Assembly: GCF_900096965.1 (NCBI RefSeq)
Contig: NZ_FMYM01000014.1
Span: forward strand, 1 to 39,936
Source: Shouchella lonarensis
GTDB lineage: Bacteria > Bacillota > Bacilli > Bacillales > Bacillaceae_D
Direction: 5' to 3'
DNA length: 39,936 bases
Shown: piece after piece, positions 1 to 9,353 of the stretch
Position numbering within the stretch: position 1 is the first letter of the stretch
Layout: each line of letters opens with the position of its first letter
Position numbers and translations under genes: made by a program
The notes under the pieces: generated by a model
Told to the model about the DNA's origin: nothing
The model's database searches: none
The model's input: the letters and a program-made list of their open reading frames with translations, nothing else

Positions 1-77
1 CTTCTGTGCGCTCGACTTGCATGTATTAGGCACGCCGCCAGCGTTCGTCCTGAGCCAGGATCAAACTCTCCATTAAA
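1..77 (-). rRNA. rrs: 16S ribosomal RNA, 5' end only
   Basis: The reverse complement carries the universal 16S start (GAGAGTTTGATCCTGG, then GAACGCTGGCGGCGTGCCTAA). Only about the first 77 bases are inside the window; the rest runs off the left edge. The exact mature 5' end is approximate. The gene is co-directional with the rest of the region and follows bofA, as rrnA does in B. subtilis. Confidence 0.97.
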
Positions 78-158
78 GTGTTTGATTTGCTCATTCACAA
101 GTTTCCTTGTGGTTCTTACATGTGTTGAGATCTATTGATCTCTCTTTACGCTTGGCTA

Positions 159-178
159 TTGTTTAGTTTTCAATGAGC
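159..178 (-). promoter_or_regulatory. rRNA leader boxA-like antitermination site
   Basis: In the leader between promoter and 16S start, the minus strand contains TTGAAAACTAAACAA, close to the boxA antitermination element of Bacillus rRNA leaders, which loads Nus factors on the transcribing polymerase. Identification rests on similarity and on its place about 80 bases before the 16S start. Confidence 0.6.
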
Positions 179-207
179 TTGTGTCGCTGTTTGTTGGCGA
201 CTTAATT

Positions 208-236
208 AATATACCATTTCCCTGTAGTACCGTCAA
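208..236 (-). promoter_or_regulatory. rRNA operon sigma-A promoter
   Basis: On the minus strand TTGACG (231-236) and TATATT (208-213) are separated by exactly 17 bases, about 130 bases upstream of the 16S start, where a Bacillus rrn promoter is expected. I see no convincing second (tandem) promoter between it and bofA. Confidence 0.85.
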
Positions 237-301
237 GTGTTTTTTAAGAAAAAATTTATCTTCTCAGTCCTACCTTTGGCAGAAGCCAATGAAATACTCC
301 T

Positions 302-325
302 TAAAAACGTTACTCTGTATGTAAC
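302..325 (-). terminator. weak hairpin terminator at the end of bofA
   Basis: Arms GTTAC/GTAAC (309-313 and 321-325) are followed on the minus strand by a run of five T. The short stem touches the bofA stop codon. It may separate bofA from the rRNA operon downstream. Confidence 0.5.
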
Positions 326-591
326 TACGGAAGAATGAACTGCTGCACTGCCACCAACAACAATAAACCTGGTAATCCTAAGAAAGCAACCGTCAAACTT
401 GTCATGATATTAATTGGTAAGAAAAAGCCTGTTAGTCCTGTAAGTGAATTCACAAGAAATAAGCATAGCATTGCAACAATGACACGAATCAACACACGTC
501 CGATGAAACGCATTGGCTTCATTGGGGCACCAACGAGTAGAAAAAGTACAATCACGCAACCCATTATAAGAACAATCATCCATGACTCCAT
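325..591 (-). CDS. bofA: Pro-sigma-K processing inhibitor BofA
   Basis: An 88-residue integral membrane protein of the BofA family. In B. subtilis it sits in the mother-cell membrane around the forespore, where with SpoIVFA it holds the intramembrane protease SpoIVFB inactive until engulfment is finished, so pro-sigma-K is not cut early. The sequence has two long hydrophobic stretches (about residues 5-22 and 32-55) and the family's glycine-rich, hydrophobic C-terminal part (FLGLPGLLLLVAVQQFIL). GGAGG lies 7-8 bases before the ATG. It is the last protein gene before the rRNA operon, the same neighbour as in B. subtilis. CATACAGT upstream resembles a sigma-E -10 box, but I see no good -35. Confidence 0.93.
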   Translation of the reverse strand: MESWMIVLIMGCVIVLFLLVGAPMKPMRFIGRVLIRVIVAMLCLFLVNSLTGLTGFFLPINIMTSLTVAFLGLPGLLLLVAVQQFILP

Positions 592-675
592 ATGTCATCC
601 TCCATACAGCCTGTCTTACTCCTACTGTATGCAAGCTCACTTTCTTTAGAACATCTACAGCCCCATTCAATATAA

Positions 676-718
676 AAGGAAGCCCTTATTTGCTATCATC
701 AACAATCAGGGCTTCCTT
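676..718 (-). terminator. hairpin at the 3' end of yaaL
   Basis: Eleven-base arms AAGGAAGCCCT (676-686) and AGGGCTTCCTT (708-718) form a strong hairpin whose loop contains the yaaL stop codon (699-701). The following bases are only moderately T-rich on the minus strand. It probably partly insulates bofA. Confidence 0.65.
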
Positions 719-932
719 CTACACGCTGGTGTCTCGTACGCGCTTCCCGCAATAACATCGAGTAAAGTGCCTCGTCACGCTTCTTCTGCATACAAACCTC
801 TTCTGGTATTACAACGCTATGCGCAAGGATGCCTCTTTTATAGTCTAACATTTGTTTTAGCATATCCATATGCTCAAGAAGACGTTCATCCTCCTCCTTA
901 CGTAAACGCCCTCTTTTTTTGAACTGTAGCAT
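699..932 (-). CDS. yaaL: YaaL family protein (DUF2508)
   Basis: A 77-residue, highly charged, predicted all-helical soluble protein. It matches the YaaL/DUF2508 family by its context directly after recR and by the pattern of an N-terminal basic/acidic patch (KKRGRLRKEEDERL) and a C-terminal helix rich in Arg and Glu. Function is unknown. Its ATG overlaps the recR stop in a TAATG arrangement, so it is translationally coupled to recR. Its 3' end doubles as the first arm of a hairpin. Confidence 0.85.
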   Translation of the reverse strand: MLQFKKRGRLRKEEDERLLEHMDMLKQMLDYKRGILAHSVVIPEEVCMQKKRDEALYSMLLREARTRHQRVEGSPDC

Positions 933-1531
933 TATATTTCGCGCCTTCCTTCAATCGCTTTTGATAATGTCATTTCGTCTGCATACTCTAAGTCACCCCC
1001 GACAGGCAACCCGTGTGCCAAACGAGTCACTTTGATTCCGGTTGGCTTGAGGAGTCGCGATATATACATCGCTGTTGCTTCCCCTTCAATGGTCGGATTC
1101 GTCGCAATAATGACTTCTTGTTTATTGTCATCTTCTTGGAGTCTCTTAATCAACTCAACTACTTTAATATCTTCTGGACCAATACCATCCATCGGTGATA
1201 TCGCCCCGTGCAATACATGATATAACCCTGTGTATTCACGCATTTTTTCCATGGCAATCAAATCGCGCACTTCCTGCACGACACAAATCGTCGTTTGGTC
1301 ACGCTTCATATCCTCACATACATAACATGGATCTGTGTCTGTAATATGGTGGCAACGTGTGCAATATGTTAAGTCTCTTTTTGCATGCACAAGTGCTTTT
1401 GCAAAAGACAGCACGTCATCTTCTTTCATGTCTAATATATGAAAAGCTAAACGAGTTGCTGTCTTTGGACCTATCCCAGGTAAATACGTAAATCCCTCAA
1501 TCAATTTTGCGATTGGTTGTGGGTACTGCAC
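932..1531 (-). CDS. recR: Recombination protein RecR
   Basis: A 199-residue protein of the size usual for RecR, the DNA-binding clamp that with RecF and RecO helps load RecA at gaps and stalled forks. Visible elements: N-terminal helix-hairpin-helix ([17 protein letters not shown], about residues 18-34), a C4 zinc finger (CTRCHH...CYVC, about 57-72) and a TOPRIM domain ([13 protein letters not shown]..., then [14 protein letters not shown] near the end). Translation most likely starts at GTG (1529-1531): a GGGGGG Shine-Dalgarno lies 7-8 bases upstream and the protein then begins [11 protein letters not shown] as in relatives. It follows yaaK closely, in the conserved dnaX-yaaK-recR order. Confidence 0.97.
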   Translation of the reverse strand: MQYPQPIAKLIEGFTYLPGIGPKTATRLAFHILDMKEDDVLSFAKALVHAKRDLTYCTRCHHITDTDPCYVCEDMKRDQTTICVVQEVRDLIAMEKMREYTGLYHVLHGAISPMDGIGPEDIKVVELIKRLQEDDNKQEVIIATNPTIEGEATAMYISRLLKPTGIKVTRLAHGLPVGGDLEYADEMTLSKAIEGRREI

Positions 1532-1543
1532 ACCGCATCCCCC

Positions 1544-1855
1544 CTAAAACATGCCTGGTAAATTTAATCCCTTCGTAAACTTACCCATGTCACGTTCGAT
1601 AAGTTCATCCACTTGTTTTAACGCTTCATTCGTTGCAGCAACAATTAAATCTTGTAGCATATCTACATCGTCGGGATCAACAACATCCTCAGCAATTTTT
1701 ACATCAACAATCCGTTTGTCACCTGCAGCAGTAACCGTCACCATACCACCACCCGCTGTTGCTTCAACTGTCTTACTTTTGAGCTCCTCTTGCGCTTCCA
1801 TCATTTGTTTTTGCATTTTTTGCATTTGCTTCATCATGCCACCCATATTTTTCAT
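1544..1855 (-). CDS. yaaK: Nucleoid-associated protein, YbaB/EbfC family
   Basis: A 103-residue protein of the YbaB/EbfC family of small dimeric DNA-binding nucleoid proteins. It shows the methionine/glutamine-rich amphipathic N-terminal helix ([18 protein letters not shown]) and the signature [26 protein letters not shown] followed by [21 protein letters not shown]. It lies 19 bases after dnaX and 12 before recR, the near-universal bacterial order. The role next to recR and dnaX is unproven but conserved. Confidence 0.95.
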   Translation of the reverse strand: MKNMGGMMKQMQKMQKQMMEAQEELKSKTVEATAGGGMVTVTAAGDKRIVDVKIAEDVVDPDDVDMLQDLIVAATNEALKQVDELIERDMGKFTKGLNLPGMF

Positions 1856-1874
1856 GTCAATGCACCCCTTCTTT

Positions 1875-3569
1875 TTATGAATCGATTATTTCTATCAGAT
1901 CTTCTCCGACAAGTTTGACAGCCTCATCAACCAAGGCACCTTCGCTCTTCGGTTGCTCATTCCGTTTCTCGCGTACATAATCACGTTTGATAAGCAACCA
2001 TTGTTGGTTCAATAGTGTCACGAAGTCTCCTTGGTGAGCGAACACTCCCTGCATTACTTGCTTTAGCTCGCCACGAAACTTTGTATCCATCATATCACGA
2101 TGCATCTCATTTTGGAATGCTAAAAGCACCTTCGTTTTTGATGCCGCAACTGGTTTCGCATCACTGAGCCATGCATGTGCAGGAACGCTAAGAGACTTCA
2201 ACTGTTCCATCAACGCCCCCCAATGGCTTGTCACTTCCTGCAAGAACCCTTTTTCCGCTTGCGTTAACAATTCGCGCGCAACGGGTGGGACATGAGATGA
2301 TGACCCTGTTGTCTTTTGTGCAGGCGAAGCTATGCGAGCATGTGTTGTGGCAACCTTTTCTGGCCTTGTCACTTCTCTATCGTGCTGCATATTTGACTGC
2401 AACATTTTTAAGTCAGCCTCTAATTTCTCGATCTTTTGCATCAATGTATCAATCACAGTAGGGTCCGTCGCCTTTTCCACATTGGGTGCAGACTGCAGCA
2501 CCTTTAGCATCGACATCTCTAGTACGGTACGTGGGTGCACTGACCATTTCATTTCTTGCTGCCCCTCATGTAATGATTGCAACATGTGATGAACTTGGGG
2601 TGCCTTAAACAACGACGCGACCTCATTAAATGACCCATCTAAACTTGCTCGTTCAAACAAATGCGTAGCCTCTGGAGCTGCGCTATACAACAACATATCA
2701 CGTAAATAGAAGATCATATCTTCTAATAAACGCCTCGGATCTTTTCCTTTTTTTAACTCTTCATCAATTGTATTTAACGCAAACACTGCATCTTCTTTAG
2801 CAACTGCATGCATCAATGTGTTAAGTGCCTGCCGCGATACCGCTCCCGTCATCGTCAGGACATCAGATGCGTGCACCTTTTCATCCGAAAATGCTAACGC
2901 CTGATCAAGTAAACTAAGTGCATCACGCATGCCTCCATCTGCCGCTCTCGCAATTAATTGCAACGCTTCTAGCTCGTACTCATAATTGTCAGCCTGTAAA
3001 ATCTGTTCCATTTGTTGCACAAGCACCTGCATCGAAATGGGTTTGAAGTCAAAACGTTGGCAACGGGACAAAATCGTTAAAGGGATTTTATGCGGTTCTG
3101 TCGTGGCCAAGATGAAAATCACATGAGCTGGCGGTTCTTCCAACGTTTTCAATAACGCGTTGAAAGCTCCCGTAGAAAGCATATGTACCTCATCAATAAT
3201 GTACACTTTGTAAGGAACTGCAGTCGGTGAGAACTTCACCTTATCACGAATATCCCGTATCTCATCTACACCGTTATTGGAGGCTGCATCAATTTCAATG
3301 ACATCTACAACAGACATCTCTGTAATCCCCACACATGCGGCACATACATTACACGGTTCTGTCACAGGCGCACGCTCACAATTGATTGCTTTTGCAATAA
3401 TTTTTGCTGCACTCGTCTTTCCCGTCCCCCTCGGACCAGAAAATAAATACGCATGCGCAATTTTTTGTTGCATAAGCGCATTTTGCAACGTTTTTGTAAT
3501 ATGTGTTTGTCCGACTACATCTGCTAGTTGTTGCGGACGCCACACACGATATAACGCCTGATAACTCAT
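1875..3569 (-). CDS. dnaX: DNA polymerase III subunit gamma/tau
   Basis: A 564-residue clamp-loader ATPase, similar in size to the single long form of Bacillus DnaX. It loads the beta clamp and ties polymerase to helicase at the fork. Visible: Walker [13 protein letters not shown] (about 45-56), a zinc module C-x8-C-x2-C-x2-C ([16 protein letters not shown]), Walker B IIDEVHML and sensor motif [26 protein letters not shown] less conserved C-terminal third with a predicted coiled coil ([16 protein letters not shown]) follows. An A7 run near codon 272 is noted under rejected items. It starts the dnaX-yaaK-recR-yaaL-bofA unit. Confidence 0.97.
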   Translation of the reverse strand: MSYQALYRVWRPQQLADVVGQTHITKTLQNALMQQKIAHAYLFSGPRGTGKTSAAKIIAKAINCERAPVTEPCNVCAACVGITEMSVVDVIEIDAASNNGVDEIRDIRDKVKFSPTAVPYKVYIIDEVHMLSTGAFNALLKTLEEPPAHVIFILATTEPHKIPLTILSRCQRFDFKPISMQVLVQQMEQILQADNYEYELEALQLIARAADGGMRDALSLLDQALAFSDEKVHASDVLTMTGAVSRQALNTLMHAVAKEDAVFALNTIDEELKKGKDPRRLLEDMIFYLRDMLLYSAAPEATHLFERASLDGSFNEVASLFKAPQVHHMLQSLHEGQQEMKWSVHPRTVLEMSMLKVLQSAPNVEKATDPTVIDTLMQKIEKLEADLKMLQSNMQHDREVTRPEKVATTHARIASPAQKTTGSSSHVPPVARELLTQAEKGFLQEVTSHWGALMEQLKSLSVPAHAWLSDAKPVAASKTKVLLAFQNEMHRDMMDTKFRGELKQVMQGVFAHQGDFVTLLNQQWLLIKRDYVREKRNEQPKSEGALVDEAVKLVGEDLIEIIDS

Positions 3570-3606
3570 AGAAACGCCTCCTCCCCTTCAGCTTCACCTC
3601 TTTCAT

Positions 3607-3635
3607 ATTATAACGTTTTCTCCGCACGCTGAAAA
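3607..3635 (-). promoter_or_regulatory. candidate dnaX promoter
   Basis: A perfect TATAAT (3607-3612, minus strand) lies about 40 bases before the dnaX start and directly after the SRP RNA terminator. The matching -35 at 17 bases, TTTTCA, is poor, so the call is tentative. Confidence 0.45.
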
Positions 3636-3662
3636 CAAAAAAACAACCACTTCCCGTAGTTG
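3636..3662 (-). terminator. rho-independent terminator downstream of the SRP RNA
   Basis: A 7-bp stem, CAACTAC/GTGGTTG in minus-strand sense with one G-U pair and a GGGAA loop (3644-3662), is followed by seven T. It closes the SRP RNA unit and separates it from dnaX. Confidence 0.8.
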
Positions 3663-3739
3663 CCCTTGTTTACATATTTGCGACGTCATACATATGACTT
3701 TCATCTCGTCTCATATATTATAAATGCCGTGCACCTTCC

Positions 3740-3996
3740 TTTGATTAAAGAACCACAAGTGCTACCTAAGCAGTTTGCTCAATCCAGGCACCTCTGCGGC
3801 ACACGAAAGGATCCACTTACTGCTGCTTCCTTCCGGACCTGACAGGGTTCATGGGTTTCCGTTGCGCAGAACCCAAATGTCATCACCACTTACTTAGGGC
3901 AAACCTTGCAGTACTGAAACCTCAAGAAGGGATTCAGCCTCGCTATAGCGGATTGCGAGTTACAGGACACCGCTACCTTCCCACCTAGCACGACAA
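3740..3996 (-). ncRNA. ffs: Signal recognition particle RNA, long Bacillus type
   Basis: The minus strand contains the conserved domain IV tip, with GGTCCGGAAGGAAGCAGCAG at 3820-3839 that binds Ffh. Flanking arms give the Alu-type long form of about 260-270 bases: GTGCTAGGTGGGAAGGTAGC near the 5' end, and GTGCCGCAGAGGTGCCTGG after the tip. This is the scr RNA of Bacillus, which scaffolds Ffh for co-translational membrane targeting. It sits between tadA and dnaX exactly as in B. subtilis. Ends are estimates; a -10-like TATACA at 3999-4004 would place the start near 3992. Confidence 0.93.
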
Positions 3997-4105
3997 AGTG
4001 TATAACCATTTTTATATGCACCTCACTAGTGCATTTTCTAGTATACGCCACACAAAGAAAAAGCGCAAGAAAAAAATCTGTATTTCCCTGCAAGTCATGT
4101 GCAAA

Positions 4106-4570
<465 letters not shown>

Positions 4571-4598
4571 CTATCTCGCTCCCTCTCCCCAAGCACTC

Positions 4599-4635
4599 AA
4601 ATACGAAAGAAGCTCTATGTGAGTGACACAGAGCT
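4599..4635 (-). terminator. hairpin between spoVT and tadA
   Basis: Arms AGCTCTGTG and CACATAGAGCT (4611-4635, minus-strand sense) pair with a two-base bulge and are followed by a T-rich tract. It is probably the spoVT terminator. The surrounding 141-base junction shows no insertion-sequence scar. Confidence 0.5.
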
Positions 4636-4711
4636 TTATCGTAAGTTACAAGAAAGGAAAAATTACGGTTCAATTTTCAGCCACCGACAACGTTTCCCTC
4701 CATAGAAATAT

Positions 4712-5251
4712 CTATTGTTCCATTTGACGCGCTAAAAAGCTCGCTGCCGTTTCAGCCATCTTTTGCTCTAGTTGTCCATTTAAAGGCTTATCTTGAGTAA
4801 AGATGACAACAGTACCAATCGGATCCCCACCGGCAATAATTGGTGCAACAACAAAACCTCTATAGTCACCTTGATACTCTCCAACAATATTGTGTTCGCC
4901 CGCCTCCGATTCCAAGTGGACTTTTCGACTCGTCATCGCCTTCTCAACAATATCACCAATTGCTTTACCTGCATATTCTTTTTTGGAAGCACCCGATACA
5001 GCAATATATGTATCGCGGTCGGAGATCAAGATATTTTGATTCAAACTGTCATACAACGCTTCTGCATATTCCTTCGCAAAATCGCTCAACTCAGAGATGG
5101 GAGAGTACTTTTTCAAGATCACTTCCCCATCTCGATCCACAAAAATTTCCAGCGGGTCTCCCTCTCTTATACGTAATGTGCGACGGATCTCTTTAGGAAT
5201 TACAACACGACCGAGATCATCAATACGTCGTACAATGCCTGTTGCTTTCAA
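4712..5251 (-). CDS. spoVT: Stage V sporulation protein T, AbrB-like regulator
   Basis: A forespore transcription factor that modulates sigma-G genes. The N-terminal swapped-hairpin AbrB domain (KATGIVRRIDDLGRVVIPKEIRRTLRIREGDPLEIFVDRDGEVILKKY, first ~50 residues) is followed by a GAF-like C-terminal domain. The start chosen is TTG (5249-5251): AAGTGAGG lies 9 bases upstream, and 179 residues then matches the ~178 of relatives. The longer GTG-started frame at 5266 would begin inside that Shine-Dalgarno. A strong sigma-G-type promoter lies upstream. An adjacent paralogue-by-fold, abrB, is elsewhere in the window. Confidence 0.95.
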   Translation of the reverse strand: MKATGIVRRIDDLGRVVIPKEIRRTLRIREGDPLEIFVDRDGEVILKKYSPISELSDFAKEYAEALYDSLNQNILISDRDTYIAVSGASKKEYAGKAIGDIVEKAMTSRKVHLESEAGEHNIVGEYQGDYRGFVVAPIIAGGDPIGTVVIFTQDKPLNGQLEQKMAETAASFLARQMEQ

Positions 5252-5303
5252 TATCGCGCGCCTCACTTTCTTGAAATGGATTTTCAGAAAATCATGTCCC
5301 CTG

Positions 5304-5333
5304 TAGTATTCTTCCTTTTCTTTGAACTATTCA
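5304..5333 (-). promoter_or_regulatory. sigma-G promoter of spoVT
   Basis: Minus strand: TGAATA (5328-5333), 17 bases, AATACTA (5304-5310). The sigma-G consensus is TGAATA-17/18-CATACTA, so only one base differs. It is 53 bases before the TTG start of spoVT, which is sigma-G dependent in B. subtilis. Confidence 0.75.
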
Positions 5334-5399
5334 CCAGAACACGAATTTCATTCTTTCCTACAAGATTGTAGTGCTACGCGCAAATGATCTCAATACCCT

Positions 5400-8300
5400 T
5401 TACGTAGATGTAGGAGACGGTGCTTTTTCCTTACGTGCTGTTGGCAATGATTGCAACAGCTGCAATAAATATTGTAGCAACTGTTCGTCTGATAATGTTT
5501 TTATTTTAATCACAAATTTCACTTGCGCGCCCGTTGTGCCGATTGTCACTTCGCGCCCAATATGACGTGCGGCTTCAAAAAGTTTTGCCCCGTCCATGTT
5601 GTTTGTCGCGCCTTCTGACAGCAGCACAGTCACGACTTCACTCGTAGCAGTAATTTTTTCTACCCCTTCAACGTCAGCCAACAGCTTTATTTTCGTCATT
5701 GACAACAAGTAATCCACTTGCTTTGGATATTCCCCAAAACGATCTAACATTTCGTCACGTAAATCGTCTAGTTCCTCAATCGTTTCTGCACCTTTAAAAC
5801 GTTTATACATCTCAATTTTCTGCTTTGCATCAGGAATATACTGTTCAGGAATATACGCATCGATGCTAAGAACAATCTCTGTTTGTGCAGGTGGTACTTT
5901 CGGTTTCTCTCCCTTTCGATCTTCAATGGCCTCTTTTAACATTTGTGAATACAAATCAAAGCCTACAGAATGAATAAAACCGTGTTGCTGTGCACCAAGT
6001 AAATTGCCTGCTCCACGAATTGTTAAATCACGCATCGCAATTTTAAATCCAGACCCAAGCTCTGTAAACTCTTTAATCGCTTGCAAACGCTTCTCAGCCA
6101 CCTCAGACAATACTTTATTCGCCTCATACGTAAAATAAGAATACGCTACCCGATTGGAGCGCCCCACACGCCCACGAATTTGATACAATTGCGACAAACC
6201 CATTCGGTCAGCATGACAAACAATCAATGTGTTAACGTTAGGGATGTCGACACCCGTTTCAATGATCGTTGTCGTAACGAGCACATCCCCTTCGCCTTCA
6301 ATAAAATTCAAAATAATTGATTCTAACTCACGTTCATTCATTTGTCCATGCGCATAAGAGACACGAGCATCTGGCACAAGCGTTGCAATTTTTTCCGTCA
6401 TCCGTTCGATATCTTCCACACGGTTATAAAGCACATATACTTGACCACCACGTGTTAACTCCCGCTCAATCGCTTCACGCACAAGCGCAGGGTTAAACTC
6501 AACGACATACGTTTGGACTGGAAAACGATTTTCCGGTGCGGTTTCAATGACCGATAAGTCACGTACCCCAAGCATAGACATATGCAATGTTCGCGGAATA
6601 GGCGTTGCTGTCAATGTAAGCACATCAATCCCGACACGTAATTGTTTAATCTTTTCTTTATGCGTTACCCCGAAGCGTTGCTCTTCATCTACAATAAGCA
6701 ACCCTAAGTCGTGAAACAACACATCTTTTGACAATAAACGGTGTGTGCCAATGACAATATCAACAGAGCCCGCTTTTAACCCCTTCAATGTGTGCGTCTG
6801 CTCTTTTTTTGAGCGAAAACGACTTAACACACCGACTTGAATGGGATAATCAGAAAAACGCTCTGTGATGGTCTCGAAATGTTGCTGTGCCAAAATGGTT
6901 GTCGGAACGAGCAGCGCCACTTGTTTTCCGTCCATAATGGCCTTAAAAGCAGCACGAATTGCGACTTCTGTTTTCCCATAGCCAACATCTCCACATAACA
7001 AGCGATCCATCGGTTGTGGCTTTTCCATATCACCTTTAATTTCGGTAATTGCACGTAGCTGGTCTTCCGTCTCTTGGTAGGCAAAAGATGCCTCAAATTC
7101 TCGTTGCTCTGGACCGTCTTCTGAGAATTTATATCCAACACTCACTTGTCGCTCGGCATATAACTTGATTAAATCGTCCGCAATGTCTTCAACAGATGCT
7201 TTAACTTTCCTTTTTACTTTTTTCCAATCACTCCCACCAAGTGCATGCATCTTCGGATCTTTGTCTTCCGAGCCAACGAACTTCTGTACTTGATCAATTT
7301 GTTCAACTGGTACGTATAACTTATCATTACCAGCATAACGCAAATGTAAATAGTCTTTATGAACACCGTTAATCTCGAGCGTCTCGACACCTAAGTACTT
7401 CCCCACCCCGTGATTCACATGGACAACCAAGTCACCCACGGCCAACTCAGAATAACTTTTAATTCTCTCCGCATTAGACAGTTTTTGTCGACGCTTCGGC
7501 TGTCTCGCTTGCTTAGCAAAAACCTCTTCCTCTGTCACAACAACGAGACGTTGATCCGTTAACTCAAAACCAGCATTTAAATGACCCACATAAATTTGCG
7601 CTGAGCCAGGTGAGAGCGGGGTTTTTGATTCAACAACATGGGCCGTGATCTGTTCGTCAGCTAATTGCAATGACAATCTTTTCGCTCGCTCAACTGTACC
7701 AGCCACAAAGACAACCGTGTATTGATGACTTAACCATCGCTTTACTTCGGACACAAGCAAATCCATTTGCCCATGGAAATTTTGCATCGTTTTACACGAG
7801 ACATTTGTTACTTTATCTAAGTGGCTCGATGAATGATGCTTCTGAAATAATGATAAATAAATCATCGGACCGTGCCACGCTTGCAATTTTGCTAAGGCGT
7901 CAAGCGACATCTGAGCATCATGCACAATATCACCTTGTGCAAGCATTGCCATATGCCATTCAAGCTCTTCTTTTTGCAATTGATCTGCCATTTCCTTTAC
8001 ACGGCTTGGCTCATTTAACCACACAACAGTCCGTTCAGGTATGTACGATAACAACGATTGTGGCTGTTCGTAATAAAATGACATGTATTTATACATACCT
8101 TCAAAAGTTGTTCGTTGTTTTAATTGACTAATCTCAAACGGAATCCGCTCCTGTAAATTTTTGCGCGTTTGCTCGTTCGCTATCTTCTTTAATGTAAAAG
8201 CAAGTTGCTCATCCAATTTATTTGCCGCATAGCTGTAATGCTGATCTGTCAACAACACCTCTTCAGATGGTCCGATCGTAATCTCTTGAATCATCTCTTC

Positions 8301-8945
8301 AGAGCGTTGTGTTTCTAAAGAAAAATAACGTAATGAGTCAATTTCTGTATCAAATAATTCGATCCGAATCGGGTACTCTTCCGTAAGCGGATACACATCT
8401 AAAATGCCGCCCCTTACACTCATGTCACCCGGAGCTGAGATCATGTCCACACGGCGGTAGCCAAGTGTCACCAGACGACCAATAAACGCTTCCCACTCGC
8501 CAATATCATCACCCACTTTTAATTGCAATTGACTTTGTTGCCAAAGTGATTTTGGTGGTAATAATCGACGAATACCTGCTAGAGGCACAACAATGACACC
8601 CGAGAATTGTTGCCCGAGTGCGTTCATTAACTCAATCCGCTGCGCCTTCATTTCTGGACTCGCTACCGCAATCTCCATTGAAATGAGTTCATTTACTGGA
8701 TAGAGGTAAACACGGGACTCTCCAAGTAAAGCGGCTAAGTCATTGTACAGTTTCTGTGCATGATATAAATTATGTGTGACCACCAGCTGACTTTTTTTCG
8801 TTTCTCGATATGCCGTTGCAATTGCGATCGTACGTGCTGAACCACTCAATCCCGATAGTAAGTGGTCATTCAGATCACGTTCAATGCCGTCCGTAACCGC
8901 TTTTAGCGCAGGCGTCATCCCCACATATTGTTGCAATCCTAACAT
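5400..8945 (-). CDS. mfd: Transcription-repair coupling factor Mfd
   Basis: A full-length 1181-residue Mfd, the translocase that removes stalled RNA polymerase and recruits UvrA. Order seen: UvrB-like N-terminal module (first ~350 residues, with a degenerate nucleotide site), RNA-polymerase-interacting domain (LAVGDLVVHVNHGVGKYLGVETLEINGVHKDYLHLRYAGNDKLYVPVEQID, about 500-550), then a RecG-like helicase with Walker A GDVGYGKTEVA, DEEQ box VDEEQRFG, TATPIPRTL and motif VI region RGRVGRS. The C-terminal regulatory TRCF domain ends the protein. The ATG follows GGGGG by about 9 bases. Order fin-mfd-spoVT is as in B. subtilis. Confidence 0.98.
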   Translation of the reverse strand: MLGLQQYVGMTPALKAVTDGIERDLNDHLLSGLSGSARTIAIATAYRETKKSQLVVTHNLYHAQKLYNDLAALLGESRVYLYPVNELISMEIAVASPEMKAQRIELMNALGQQFSGVIVVPLAGIRRLLPPKSLWQQSQLQLKVGDDIGEWEAFIGRLVTLGYRRVDMISAPGDMSVRGGILDVYPLTEEYPIRIELFDTEIDSLRYFSLETQRSEEMIQEITIGPSEEVLLTDQHYSYAANKLDEQLAFTLKKIANEQTRKNLQERIPFEISQLKQRTTFEGMYKYMSFYYEQPQSLLSYIPERTVVWLNEPSRVKEMADQLQKEELEWHMAMLAQGDIVHDAQMSLDALAKLQAWHGPMIYLSLFQKHHSSSHLDKVTNVSCKTMQNFHGQMDLLVSEVKRWLSHQYTVVFVAGTVERAKRLSLQLADEQITAHVVESKTPLSPGSAQIYVGHLNAGFELTDQRLVVVTEEEVFAKQARQPKRRQKLSNAERIKSYSELAVGDLVVHVNHGVGKYLGVETLEINGVHKDYLHLRYAGNDKLYVPVEQIDQVQKFVGSEDKDPKMHALGGSDWKKVKRKVKASVEDIADDLIKLYAERQVSVGYKFSEDGPEQREFEASFAYQETEDQLRAITEIKGDMEKPQPMDRLLCGDVGYGKTEVAIRAAFKAIMDGKQVALLVPTTILAQQHFETITERFSDYPIQVGVLSRFRSKKEQTHTLKGLKAGSVDIVIGTHRLLSKDVLFHDLGLLIVDEEQRFGVTHKEKIKQLRVGIDVLTLTATPIPRTLHMSMLGVRDLSVIETAPENRFPVQTYVVEFNPALVREAIERELTRGGQVYVLYNRVEDIERMTEKIATLVPDARVSYAHGQMNERELESIILNFIEGEGDVLVTTTIIETGVDIPNVNTLIVCHADRMGLSQLYQIRGRVGRSNRVAYSYFTYEANKVLSEVAEKRLQAIKEFTELGSGFKIAMRDLTIRGAGNLLGAQQHGFIHSVGFDLYSQMLKEAIEDRKGEKPKVPPAQTEIVLSIDAYIPEQYIPDAKQKIEMYKRFKGAETIEELDDLRDEMLDRFGEYPKQVDYLLSMTKIKLLADVEGVEKITATSEVVTVLLSEGATNNMDGAKLFEAARHIGREVTIGTTGAQVKFVIKIKTLSDEQLLQYLLQLLQSLPTARKEKAPSPTST

Positions 8946-9069
8946 CGTTCTTTTCCCCCTGATTCCTTCTCATCTAGTGGAGCCCTTTATCCTCACTCCA
9001 TCTAAAACCCTGTCTTTTTATTGCTACTCAATATCTAACCAGCATATGCCTACAAACGACAGAAGCACT

Positions 9070-9294
9070 TCACTGAATAAAGTTGGGGAGCATATAAAGT
9101 TCAGGTTGTTGTTCAAGTGCTGCATGGCAATGTTCACATATCGTTTTTACTTGTATATCACCATTTTGTATGTACGTCAATAGTGCCTGTTGCTCGGCAA
9201 TTGTTAAATTGCTAAACCCAAGCGCAGATAAGGACGTATCATTTGCCACACTTCCTAACAAGTGGTTACAGTGACGACAATGGTAGTGGATCAT
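9070..9294 (-). CDS. fin: Anti-sigma-F factor Fin (YabK)
   Basis: A 74-residue zinc-ribbon protein of the Fin/DUF2757 family. In B. subtilis Fin is made in the forespore and antagonises sigma-F so that RNA polymerase switches to sigma-G. Two CxxC pairs are seen (HYHCRHCNHLLGS near the start, TICEHCHAAL near residue 52), together with the family's SALGFSNLTIAEQQALLTYIQNGDIQV core and a C-terminal FIQ. The ATG at 9292-9294 is preferred: GAAGGTGG is 8 bases upstream, whereas the in-frame GTG at 9306 lies in that ribosome site. It sits between pth and mfd, as expected. Confidence 0.9.
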   Translation of the reverse strand: MIHYHCRHCNHLLGSVANDTSLSALGFSNLTIAEQQALLTYIQNGDIQVKTICEHCHAALEQQPELYMLPNFIQ

Positions 9295-9353
9295 ATCGCA
9301 TGCCACCTTCTACGCGTTTTCTATCAGTATTGCCAGCAGCGATATCAATTATC

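Noticed and set aside
2748-2756. Run of seven A (minus strand) in frame at about codon 272 of dnaX, a possible slippery site for a gamma form
   Set aside because: It is far too early for a gamma-like product, I see no convincing stimulating structure, and Bacillus dnaX is not known to need frameshifting.
3890-4093. Open frame of 67 codons on the minus strand
   Set aside because: It lies largely in the 5' part of the SRP RNA and its upstream region; no ribosome site or family match.
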